A stretch of DNA of 47,348 nt from Acinetobacter rongchengensis (GTDB taxonomy: Bacteria > Pseudomonadota > Gammaproteobacteria > Pseudomonadales > Moraxellaceae). Position 1 is the first letter of the stretch. Each line of letters opens with the position of its first letter. The stretch covers positions 1 through 47,348 of the forward strand of contig NZ_RAXT01000023.1 in the NCBI RefSeq assembly GCF_003611475.1. Reading direction: 5' to 3'. A program made the position numbers and the translations under genes. The notes beneath the pieces were generated by a model, which was given only the letters and a program-made list of their open reading frames with translations, had not been told where the DNA came from and searched no databases. Of this stretch, positions 8,706 through 15,648 are shown one piece after another.

Positions 8706-8914
8706 GTCAGTGCATGGTCATGCGAAGTAAGGTGTAACTTTGCTTTTGGCAAAGGCTGACATAGTGCAGGGTGCTGAGCCTGATGAGTACATCAATGCAC
8801 GGCTCACATGCTGCCAGAGCCGCCTGAATTATTTTCAATCCCTCAGATCGGAGTAAAGCAGGATCTTGCACTCGCCCAGTATGTTCAAACTGGATTATAA
8901 GCCGAAACTTATAA
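8706..8914 (-). ncRNA. Candidate structured noncoding RNA inside the rtc operon
   Basis: A GC-richer block of about 210 bp between the DIP1984 stop and the HEPN start codes for no convincing protein but holds many hairpins. Pairings in plus coordinates are 8895-8901 with 8908-8914, 8876-8880 with 8889-8893, 8851-8854 plus 8858-8860 with 8867-8873, 8826-8830 with 8837-8841, 8800-8805 with 8817-8822, and 8781-8785 with 8790-8794. At the 3' end, GTCAG/CTGAC (8706-8710 with 8756-8760) encloses two further hairpins, 8738-8743 with 8749-8754 and 8712-8715 with 8720-8723. RtcB operons in other bacteria can carry Y RNAs or tRNA-like RNAs; I cannot show this is one. It could instead be a leader of the HEPN gene or an intergenic repeat. 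Confidence 0.5.
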
Positions 8915-8919
8915 ATTCT

Positions 8920-9381
8920 TTAAATCTCAAGTAAATCAACTTGCCAGTTGGTGGCTTGGATCAATACATTTAAATCACGCAATTTGGCACTGATATCATC
9001 GGCTTGTTTTTGCAAGGATGAAACGGGAATAACTTTGCGCCATTTAATCTCACGTGAGCTGTAACGATCAGGTTCACGATGCGTATTGCTGATTGCAGTC
9101 GTTAAAATTTTATGACGTTCTACCAGCTCATCACGTTGCGTCAATACAGCCAATAACGATCGACCATCTGTTAATTGTGCCAATGCATTGGTTTGGTGAA
9201 TGATATAAACCAGTTTTTGAGTTTCCTGAGTTAAAGCAAAAACGTGTTTTAATAACTCGTTTGGATCTTCTGATGGTTCATCACCGTCTTGTACCAATAC
9301 ATTGGCATTGATACGTTGTTTGAGTGAAGCGAGTTTCTTTTGTTGATCGCTTCGTAATAGTAATGCTTCCGCGAGTTTCAT
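8920..9381 (-). CDS. DIP1984 family protein
   Basis: A 153-residue mostly helical, coiled-coil-like protein matching the DIP1984 family. It opens with MKLAEALLLRSDQQKKLASLKQRI, has the typical NVLVQDGDEPSEDPNELL stretch and an INQ-like helix (IIHQTNALAQL), then LAVLTQRDELVERHKILTTAI, followed by YSSREIKWRKVI and a final helix pair. The family is named after a Corynebacterium protein and has no firm function. I recall members near RtcB-type RNA repair genes but cannot verify that here. It starts 10 nt after the upstream small gene and precedes the structured RNA block, so it is in the rtcB transcript. It may bind that RNA; this is inference from position only. Confidence 0.8.
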   Translation of the reverse strand: MKLAEALLLRSDQQKKLASLKQRINANVLVQDGDEPSEDPNELLKHVFALTQETQKLVYIIHQTNALAQLTDGRSLLAVLTQRDELVERHKILTTAISNTHREPDRYSSREIKWRKVIPVSSLQKQADDISAKLRDLNVLIQATNWQVDLLEI

Positions 9382-9391
9382 TTTATTATCC

Positions 9392-9838
9392 TTATGCTTT
9401 ATACAGCATTCTAGAATTTTCTATAAATACAAATTGCGTTTTACTCGTATGATTAAAATCAAGATCAATATCATGAATCGTATTCATATCTTCATTGATA
9501 CTGCCTTGACTCCATGAAACGATGATTTCAAAATTTATGTTCTGTACTATCAGTTCAGAAAAAATATCGTAAGCGATGAGTGTCGCTTTGATAGATTGTT
9601 CATCTTCTTCATACCATGATTCAGGATTATTAAAACCAAGTGCAAGTGGTCTAATTCTGAAGTGGCAACTGCAAGCTGTTTCATTTGGATAACCTGTAAT
9701 GTACCAACGATATTTAAATTTCATTTCATGAATTTCAGGCACATAATCAGGTAGCGTTTGTGTAAACGAAATATCTTCACAGTTATAGTCACTGAGGTCG
9801 ATCCATTGGTCTGTACTAATTAAGATGACATTGCACAT
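9392..9838 (-). CDS. Unknown small protein of the rtcB operon (MCNVI start, CSCHFR motif)
   Basis: A 148-residue protein of unknown function. It begins MCNVILISTDQWIDLSDYN, followed by an aromatic middle part (KFKYRWYITGYPNETACSCHFRIRPL) with a CSC pair, a WYEEDEQSIKATLIAYDIF helix, and an acidic C-terminal half. The CSCHFR segment and nearby tryptophans look like a conserved core, perhaps a metal or nucleic acid site, but I cannot name a family. I chose the ATG at 9838 because GGAG stands 7 nt before it; an upstream in-frame start at 9886 would overlap rtcB and has no such site. It sits 32 nt after rtcB and 10 nt before the DIP1984 gene, so it is an operon member. Confidence 0.65.
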   Translation of the reverse strand: MCNVILISTDQWIDLSDYNCEDISFTQTLPDYVPEIHEMKFKYRWYITGYPNETACSCHFRIRPLALGFNNPESWYEEDEQSIKATLIAYDIFSELIVQNINFEIIVSWSQGSINEDMNTIHDIDLDFNHTSKTQFVFIENSRMLYKA

Positions 9839-9870
9839 TACTAGCTCCTGAAAAATTTGTGAAAGAGTTA

Positions 9871-11136
9871 TCATCCCTTCACACAAACCACCTGATTCAA
9901 TGTATAAACCACTTCCACCAAATCACTTTGCGCGTTCATCACATCTTCAATCGGCTTATACGCAGATGGAATCTCATCAATCACGGCAGCATCTTTACGA
10001 CATTCCACACCTTGAGTCTGTTCAATCTGATCTTCCACAGTAAACAATTTCTTCGCCGCAGTACGGCTATGCACACGACCTGCACCATGTGAACAAGAGC
10101 AGAAAGACTCCTGATTTCCCTTACCTTTGACAATAAAAGACTTTGCCCCCATCGAACCCGGAATGATCCCATACTCACCCAAACGGGCACGTACAGCACC
10201 TTTACGTGTGACCAAAACTTCTTGTCCGAAATGCTCTTCCTTGTCCACATAATTATGATGACAATTCACAGCTTCAACTTTGGCATTAAAGGGTTTGTTA
10301 ATGATAATGCGTAAAGCCTGAACCGCAGCTTCCATCATTAACTCACGGTTTTTCATGGCAAAACGTTGCGCCCAACCGACAGCAAACCAATAATCATCAA
10401 AATGTTCAGTACCCTCAACCAAATAAGCTAAATCTTTATCAGGTAGGTGAATGAAATGCTTTTGCATATCTTTACGAGCAAGCTCAATAAAGTGGTTTCC
10501 AATCGCATTTCCAACACCACGAGAACCTGAATGCAACATGATCCACACCTGTTGATGCTCATCTAAACAAATTTCAACAAAGTGATTCCCAGTACCTAAG
10601 GTTCCTAACTGCTTATGATTGTTGGTATTTTTTAAACGGGGATGCTTGGCGCAAATATATTCAAAATCTGTCACCAATTCAGCCCAAACCTGATCGACAC
10701 GCTCAGAGGTATTTTCCCATGAACCACGGTCACGACGCCCTCGACCTTTGGTCATGCCGTGAGGAATTAAACGTTCTAACTCGGTACGTAATGCATGTAG
10801 ATTATCAGGTAGGTCAGATGCCGTCAGCGAGGTACGTGCTGCCATCATACCGCAGCCAATATCGACACCTACCGCCGCAGGAATAATTGCACCTTTGGTT
10901 GGAATCACACTTCCAATGGTTGCACCGATCCCGACATGGACATCTGGCATCACCGCCATCCATTTATAAATAAACGGCATTTGTGCTGTCTTTAATAATT
11001 GATCTTTCGATTTCTCATCGACAGGAACACCTTTAGTCCACATTTTAATTGGAACACCTTTTTCGTCCTGAATGATGTTATAGGCAGACTCATTCGATGC
11101 TTGTTTTTCAATTTGTTCCGTAACAGAGATTGTCAT
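9871..11136 (-). CDS. rtcB: RNA-splicing ligase RtcB
   Basis: A 421-residue GTP- and Mn2+-dependent RNA ligase that joins 2',3'-cyclic phosphate or 3'-phosphate ends to 5'-hydroxyl ends. Metal ligands are visible: VGVDIGCGM (Asp92, Cys95), GTGNHFVE (His185), LHSGSRG (His202) and NCHHNYV (His293). The guanylylated histidine is His350 in SCSHGAGR. The length fits the shorter bacterial group that includes the E. coli enzyme. The ATG at 11136 is preceded by AAGGAAAAAGTG and is preferred to the GTG one codon earlier. It is the first gene after a sigma54 promoter and a two-hairpin leader, so RtcR control is expected. Confidence 0.96.
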   Translation of the reverse strand: MTISVTEQIEKQASNESAYNIIQDEKGVPIKMWTKGVPVDEKSKDQLLKTAQMPFIYKWMAVMPDVHVGIGATIGSVIPTKGAIIPAAVGVDIGCGMMAARTSLTASDLPDNLHALRTELERLIPHGMTKGRGRRDRGSWENTSERVDQVWAELVTDFEYICAKHPRLKNTNNHKQLGTLGTGNHFVEICLDEHQQVWIMLHSGSRGVGNAIGNHFIELARKDMQKHFIHLPDKDLAYLVEGTEHFDDYWFAVGWAQRFAMKNRELMMEAAVQALRIIINKPFNAKVEAVNCHHNYVDKEEHFGQEVLVTRKGAVRARLGEYGIIPGSMGAKSFIVKGKGNQESFCSCSHGAGRVHSRTAAKKLFTVEDQIEQTQGVECRKDAAVIDEIPSAYKPIEDVMNAQSDLVEVVYTLNQVVCVKG

Positions 11137-11156
11137 CACTTTTTCCTTTCTCTAAA

Positions 11157-11211
11157 CCTGCCTGCCAAGCGGTTGCAGGCAGGTGATATTGATGTACATC
11201 CAATAATGTAC
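11157..11211 (-). promoter_or_regulatory. Two-hairpin 5' leader of rtcB mRNA
   Basis: Read on the minus strand, GTACAT (11211-11206) pairs with ATGTAC (11199-11194) around a 6-nt loop. Then CCTGCCTGC (11183-11175) pairs with GCAGGCAGG (11165-11157) around a 9-nt loop. The first hairpin begins one nucleotide after the predicted sigma54 start near 11212; the second ends about 20 nt before the rtcB start, just upstream of its ribosome binding site. The repeats are plain in the sequence. Their role in mRNA stability or translation control is unknown. Confidence 0.65.
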
Positions 11212-11221
11212 GTTGTGTATA

Positions 11222-11239
11222 TTGCGAGGAATGTGCCAA
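11222..11239 (-). promoter_or_regulatory. Sigma54 (-24/-12) promoter of rtcB
   Basis: On the minus strand the bases TTGGCACATTCCTCGCAA match the sigma54 consensus TGGCAC-n5-TTGCA closely. The -24 GG lies at 11237-11236 and the -12 GC at 11225-11224, with exactly 10 bases between. The start of transcription is then expected near 11212. RtcR, encoded 1.8 kb away, is the natural activator. Confidence 0.85.
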
Positions 11240-11266
11240 GTTTGTATTTTAGTTAAATTTAATTTT

Positions 11267-11279
11267 TAAGATGTTGATA
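11267..11279. promoter_or_regulatory. IHF binding site consensus
   Basis: TAAGATGTTGATA matches the reverse form of the IHF consensus WATCAANNNNTTR at every fixed position. It lies about 30 bp upstream of the -24 element, where IHF commonly bends DNA so that a distant activator can touch sigma54 polymerase. Chance matches in AT-rich DNA are possible. Confidence 0.55.
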
Positions 11280-11377
11280 TTTAATATGATAATTTATTTT
11301 TGGTTGAACTGATTTAAATTTTATTTTGATATTTTAATATAAATTTATATATAAATTTATCTAAAATTATATTTATT

Positions 11378-11422
11378 CTAATTTTAGAATCCATGTAGAG
11401 CACATGGATTCTAAAAAATTAG
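11378..11422. repeat. Long near-perfect palindrome between the S21-like gene and the rtcB promoter
   Basis: The arm CTAATTTTAGAATCCATGT (11378-11396) pairs with 11402-11422 around a 5-nt loop, with only a 2-base bulge. It follows the S21-like stop by about 15 bp, so it could end that transcript, but neither strand has a U-run after the stem. It is also 140-185 bp upstream of the sigma54 promoter, so it could be an RtcR enhancer site. The choice is open. Confidence 0.6.
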
Positions 11423-11437
11423 CTTAAGTGAGGAAAT

Positions 11438-11713
11438 CTATTCATCAATCCACATCGTATTGGTATCAAGCTGTTGATAATGCTGTTCAATATGGATTTT
11501 CAGCCTCAGTGCAAGGGGATCATCTTCCAATATTTGGCTGTGACCATGGAGAAGTTTTAATTCACTTTTTTTGCGACTCTTGCTGGGTGGTTTTTCATGA
11601 TAGTTTTGGCATTTTTTATACCAATGATTTGTTTCTAAATAGTATTTTTTGACTCTTAGCTTTTCTAAAGCCAGATCAATATTGTCGTCTTGAACGATGA
11701 CGTGTATAGACAT
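11438..11713 (-). CDS. bS21-like small protein
   Basis: A 91-residue basic protein. Its first 55 residues resemble ribosomal protein bS21: a short strand IHVIVQDDNID, an ALEKLRVK helix, a gap, then YHEKPPSKSRKKSE, which lines up with the bS21 signature (R)EFYEKP-(S/T)-RRRK. The C-terminal part (LEDDPLALRLKIHIEQHYQQLDTNTMWIDE) is longer and more acidic than in bS21. The usual rpsU gene is expected elsewhere in the chromosome, so this would be a paralogue. The ATG at 11713 is chosen; a GTG at 11737 is possible, and neither has a good ribosome binding site. It lies downstream of rnz in the same direction. Confidence 0.55.
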   Translation of the reverse strand: MSIHVIVQDDNIDLALEKLRVKKYYLETNHWYKKCQNYHEKPPSKSRKKSELKLLHGHSQILEDDPLALRLKIHIEQHYQQLDTNTMWIDE

Positions 11714-11836
11714 GATTTGCGTTTTAAAGACTGACACCTGTCTATGGTTTTGAGTTGAAGTGTTAAATTAGCAGAGGATTTTTTTAAATTCAATACGCAA
11801 CGAAAAATGATATGTGGTTTCAATTTTTTGGGAAAA

Positions 11837-12814
11837 TTACTTTTCCCAAGGTTTACCCGAATGAAGCTGTGATAATTCACCCTGAGCATTCAATTCATAT
11901 TGATCAAAATCATTCGCTATAAAGAATAAACCTTGATAATACTGTGCAATTTCATCCTGAATGGCTTGAACTCCAGCCTGATCGTGATAACGAGGGCTGA
12001 GATGCGTAGCGATGAGATTCGGCAATTGAATATCTTGTGCAAATTCTGCCACCATTTTTGCAGAACTGTGCATAGGACCAGGGCCAACTTTATCCAAAAC
12101 TGCTTGGGTATACGTCGTTTCATGGATTAATACATCAGCATCTTTACATTTATCGGCTAACAAACGTGGTTGATCGTTATCTCCGCCGACGATTGCATAA
12201 ACGTGCTGAGTCGTTTGAATGATGATATCTTGATTGAAAATTGTCTGAGCATTCCATTCAATATCCTGTCCTTGTTGTAAGTCACCCCAAAGCTTTCCTT
12301 TTGGAATCTCAAGTTGATTCAGTTTTTCAATATTTAACTTACGTTGAGTTTGAATTGCGGTTATGCCATAAGCATAACTCGCTACACGATGACTCAAAGC
12401 AATCGGTTCTATTGACATTTGCTCATTCAATACATAAGGCTGATCGATTAAATTTACATCTATAAATTCAATCGGATAAGGAAGAAATAATTCAGTCAAT
12501 TGACAGGTTGCATCAAACCATTGCTGAATTTGTTTAGGTGCAATTAAAATGATTGGGCTCTTGCGGCCATTCATACCCGCACTTGCGAGTAAACCAAGTA
12601 AACCATAACAATGATCTCCATGCACATGTGTAATACAAATCGCTTTTAAATGCTGTAAAGATAACTTTGCGTGTTGAATACGATGCTGTGTACCTTCACC
12701 TGCATCAATAAGTATCCAGTCTTTACTTTTACCAGACTGAATGGCTAAACCAGACACATTACGTGTGAGTGAGGGTACACCTGATGATGTTCCCAAAAAT
12801 GTGAACTTTAACAT
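11837..12814 (-). CDS. rnz: Ribonuclease Z
   Basis: A 325-residue metallo-beta-lactamase-fold nuclease that trims tRNA 3' ends. The signature THVHGDH is at residues 62-68 (zinc ligands His63, His65, Asp67, His68). Upstream is IDAGEGTQHRI, and downstream are LSHRV, GGDNDQPRL, a HETTY segment and ATHLSPRYHDQ, all in the RNase Z/ElaC order. The gene ends about 120 bp before the S21-like gene on the same strand and is divergent from rtcR. Its position between rtcR and rtcB links a tRNA-processing nuclease with the RNA repair operon, although no sigma54 site is visible upstream of it. Confidence 0.92.
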   Translation of the reverse strand: MLKFTFLGTSSGVPSLTRNVSGLAIQSGKSKDWILIDAGEGTQHRIQHAKLSLQHLKAICITHVHGDHCYGLLGLLASAGMNGRKSPIILIAPKQIQQWFDATCQLTELFLPYPIEFIDVNLIDQPYVLNEQMSIEPIALSHRVASYAYGITAIQTQRKLNIEKLNQLEIPKGKLWGDLQQGQDIEWNAQTIFNQDIIIQTTQHVYAIVGGDNDQPRLLADKCKDADVLIHETTYTQAVLDKVGPGPMHSSAKMVAEFAQDIQLPNLIATHLSPRYHDQAGVQAIQDEIAQYYQGLFFIANDFDQYELNAQGELSQLHSGKPWEK

Positions 12815-13017
12815 GGGAGTTGAAACCTATTTATTTTTGGAGAATTGTTTTGGGTAAAGCAGAAGAATTCCATCAAAAATGTCGTGTTAGACGGTGATGG
12901 GGAAAGAATGAGCGACTTTTCACTGCAATAATATAACACGATAAAATTTAAAAATAGAAATATAGCGTGTCAAAATAGTTCAAAGACTATTTGCTTCTCC
13001 ATCAAATAAATTTATGC

Positions 13018-13046
13018 TTGCATCAAGATATATAAATTTTTATAGA
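13018..13046 (+). promoter_or_regulatory. Possible sigma70 promoter giving a leaderless rtcR mRNA
   Basis: TTGCAT (13018-13023) and TATAGA (13041-13046) are 17 bp apart. A start 6-8 nt after the -10 would fall at or next to the rtcR ATG at 13055. No Shine-Dalgarno sequence is seen before that ATG, which agrees with a leaderless message. Confidence 0.35.
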
Positions 13047-13054
13047 TTTGTAGA

Positions 13055-14665
13055 ATGATACAAAAATCTAAAAAGACGGTTGTCATCGGTTTTGTCGGTT
13101 CAACCTTGGATCAAGGCAAAAAGCCTGAGCGTTGGCAACGTTGGCGTCCGACCATGAGCTTACTCATGCATGAAGACCTGATGATTGATGAAATAGTGTT
13201 ATTGCATGATCGCCGTAATACAGGATTAATTCAGCATTTAAAACAGGATGCGCTGCAACTTTCACCACAAACACGTATTACAGGACAGCAAATAAGTATT
13301 CGAGATCCGTGGGATTTTTCGGATATGTATGGTGCCTTGTATGATTTCGTCAAATCGTATTCATTTGATGTTGAAAATAATCATTACCTATTGCATATCA
13401 CCACTGGAACGCATGTGGCGCAAATCTGTTGGTATTTATTGATCGATGCGCATTATCTGCCTGCAAAACTCATTCAAAGCTCACCAGCAGGAAAACAGCA
13501 GCCTGAAGGTGAATATCGTATTATCGATTTGGATTTATCTCGTTATGCGGCGTTAACACAGCGTTTTGAGCATGAACAGTCGGAAAACTGGCAGCAACTG
13601 AAAGCCCATATTGCAACCAAAAATAAGAATTTTAATCAACTGATACAAGAAGTTGAATTGGTTGCAACACGTTCAAGTGCACCGATTTTGATTATGGGTG
13701 CAACAGGTGTGGGTAAGTCACATTTAGCCAAACAGATTTATCAGCTTAAAAAAGAAAAGTTCCATTTATCAGGACGTTTTATCGATGTGAACTGCGCTAC
13801 TTTAATCGGTGATAGTGCCATGTCAACATTATTTGGACACAGTAAAGGTGCGTTCACTGGAGCGGTTGCAGCACGTACAGGGTATTTAAAAAGTGCCGAT
13901 CAAGGGATATTGTTCCTCGATGAAATTGGTGAATTGGGGCTTGATGAGCAAGCGATGCTGCTGAAAGCCCTTGAAGATAAATCTTTTTTCCCAGTGGGGA
14001 GTGACAAGGAAATTCAGGCGGATTTTCAGTTGATCGCAGGGACGAATAAGGATTTACGTGCAGAAGTACAGGCAGGGCGTTTCCGTGAAGATTTATGGGC
14101 GCGACTCAATACGTGGACCTTCTTTTTACCAAGCTTAAAAGATCGTCTGGAAGATATCGCACCCAATATTGAATTTGAATTACAACGCTTTGCCAATCAA
14201 CATCAACGTCAATTGCGTTTTCATAGTGACGCTTTGCAGAAATATTTAAAATTTGCACAGTCCTACGAGGCAACTTGGCAGGGTAATTTTCGTGATTTAA
14301 CCGCCAGTGTGACCCGTATGGCAACCTTGGCAAATGGTGAACGGATTGGCTTAAATGAAGTCAGTGCGGAAATCCGTCGTTTAGAGCAGATTTGGGCGGT
14401 TGAGCCGCAGACATCTACAGTGTTATTTTCAAATCTCGATCAAATATTGAGTGCTGAACAAATTGCACAGATTGATGAATTTGATCGTATACAGCTCGAA
14501 GGAGTGATTGAAATTTGTCGAAAATCCAAGTCAATGGCGGATGCGGGGCGGCGCTTATTTTCAGTCTCTCGTGAGCAACGGCAGAGCAGCAATGACAGTG
14601 ATCGAGTTAAAAAATATTTGGCGAAGTTTGGTTTAAGTTGGAATGATGTTTCTAAAACGCTTTAA
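13055..14665 (+). CDS. rtcR: Sigma54-dependent regulator RtcR (CARF-AAA+)
   Basis: A 536-residue activator of the rtc operon. The N-terminal 185 residues form the RtcR/CARF sensor (VVIGFVGSTLD and the ligand-loop-like HITTGTHVAQICWYLL at 114-129), thought to bind RNA ends or nucleotides. The AAA+ domain has Walker A GATGVGKS (215-222), the sigma54-contacting GAFTGA (265-270), Walker B GILFLDE (284-290) and a late RFREDLWARL arginine region. The C-terminal tail carries a helix-turn-helix-like segment (SMADAGRRLFSVSRE). It is divergent from rnz and 1.8 kb from the sigma54 promoter of rtcB. All catalytic motifs look intact. Confidence 0.95.
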   Translation: MIQKSKKTVVIGFVGSTLDQGKKPERWQRWRPTMSLLMHEDLMIDEIVLLHDRRNTGLIQHLKQDALQLSPQTRITGQQISIRDPWDFSDMYGALYDFVKSYSFDVENNHYLLHITTGTHVAQICWYLLIDAHYLPAKLIQSSPAGKQQPEGEYRIIDLDLSRYAALTQRFEHEQSENWQQLKAHIATKNKNFNQLIQEVELVATRSSAPILIMGATGVGKSHLAKQIYQLKKEKFHLSGRFIDVNCATLIGDSAMSTLFGHSKGAFTGAVAARTGYLKSADQGILFLDEIGELGLDEQAMLLKALEDKSFFPVGSDKEIQADFQLIAGTNKDLRAEVQAGRFREDLWARLNTWTFFLPSLKDRLEDIAPNIEFELQRFANQHQRQLRFHSDALQKYLKFAQSYEATWQGNFRDLTASVTRMATLANGERIGLNEVSAEIRRLEQIWAVEPQTSTVLFSNLDQILSAEQIAQIDEFDRIQLEGVIEICRKSKSMADAGRRLFSVSREQRQSSNDSDRVKKYLAKFGLSWNDVSKTL

Positions 14666-14817
14666 TTTTGAAATCGTATGGTTTTCTAAAGTTTAATTTA
14701 TTGATTTTAAATAAAAAACTATTAAGGCTATACCTCACAGCATTGAAGTGCTAGGCAGAACCAATCAGTGATTAATCTTTTTAGGCATTATATCGTTTCA
14801 TTTATTTTAGATGTTAA

Positions 14818-14846
14818 AAAAGAGCTAAGTATTCGTTAGCTCTTTT
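14818..14846. terminator. Bidirectional terminator between rtcR and the alpha/beta hydrolase
   Basis: AAAAGAGCTAA (14818-14828) pairs with TTAGCTCTTTT (14836-14846) around a 7-nt loop. A/T runs on both sides allow termination on either strand. Confidence 0.85.
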
Positions 14847-14891
14847 GATCCATCTGTGTAACTGACTTCTTGAATCAAGAAACCAATTAAA

Positions 14892-15524
14892 TCAAGATAC
14901 CAATAGAAAGCGACTAATCGCAATTCTGAGTTGCTTGAGATAGCCTGTAAAGAAATGATTTGCACCAGGTAATACAGTAATGAGATGTCGTTGTGGTTTT
15001 GCCCACTCCAATAAATCATCAAGTTTCGTGGTTGGATCAGCTTCACCATGCACAAATAAAATATCACCTTTAATCGGTGGTGTTTCGTAGTGGCGAATTC
15101 CATCAACAGTCGCTGTAGGTAAGCCACACAAAATCACTTGTTTCGGTTTTATTTCATCAGGCAAGGCATGATAAGCCTTTGCCATGACATGAGCACCAAA
15201 ACTAAAGCCACCAACATAAAAAGGTAGACCTTTGTGTAATTGTCTTACATGTTTAATAACATCTAGAATATCATCAGTTTCACCGTGACCTTCATCGTGA
15301 ATACCTTCACATTGGCCTGAACCACGGAAACTTGGACGATATACCACACAACCTTGTTCAGCAAGAATCTGTGCAAGAAGTGCAGGAACTTTATGTTGAG
15401 GTGTTCCACCTTGCAGTGGATGAGGGTGACAAACGACAGCAAATCCTTTTACTTCGCCCAAAGGATAGTCAACAAAAATCTCGATTTTGCCGACCGAACC
15501 TTGAATGAACAGTTGTTCGGACAT
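14892..15524 (-). CDS. Alpha/beta hydrolase (COG2945-like)
   Basis: A 210-residue small alpha/beta hydrolase without signal peptide. The nucleophile elbow GFSFGA puts Ser108 in place. Asp163 (HGEADPTT) and His190 (GANHFF) complete the triad. The early HPHPLQGGT loop and YRPSFRGSGQCEG are typical of the group of dienelactone hydrolase-like proteins that includes COG2945. The substrate is unknown. It is convergent with rtcR, sharing a terminator, and divergent from yaaA. Length is normal for the group. Confidence 0.85.
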   Translation of the reverse strand: MSEQLFIQGSVGKIEIFVDYPLGEVKGFAVVCHPHPLQGGTPQHKVPALLAQILAEQGCVVYRPSFRGSGQCEGIHDEGHGETDDILDVIKHVRQLHKGLPFYVGGFSFGAHVMAKAYHALPDEIKPKQVILCGLPTATVDGIRHYETPPIKGDILFVHGEADPTTKLDDLLEWAKPQRHLITVLPGANHFFTGYLKQLRIAISRFLLVS

Positions 15525-15648
15525 AATTTAAACGACAAATAGCAGGGAAGTGCTATAGTTTACCGATTATGTTCACAGAAAACACGAATTGGAATTAAAA
15601 TATTCCGACTGATATAGTTTGATTAATTATTTTTTGATCAGGAAGACC

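Noticed and set aside
8684..8752. Upstream in-frame TTG start at 8752 extending the HEPN-type protein by 23 residues
   Set aside because: The added stretch lies in the structured RNA block, has no ribosome binding site, and three ATG codons at 8671-8683 are better starts.
8780..8822. Resemblance of GAGCCGTGC on the minus strand to group II intron domain V
   Set aside because: The bulge and tetraloop of domain V are missing and no reverse transcriptase or intron ends are nearby.
12882..12972. Repeated CGTGTTA/CGTGTCA motifs between rnz and rtcR, considered as operator sites
   Set aside because: The spacing is irregular (three short copies over 90 bp), and the motif is absent near the rtcB promoter, so chance cannot be excluded.
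13055..14665. CARF domain of RtcR taken as a sign of a type III CRISPR system
   Set aside because: RtcR normally has a CARF-like sensor; no cas genes or arrays are present in the window.
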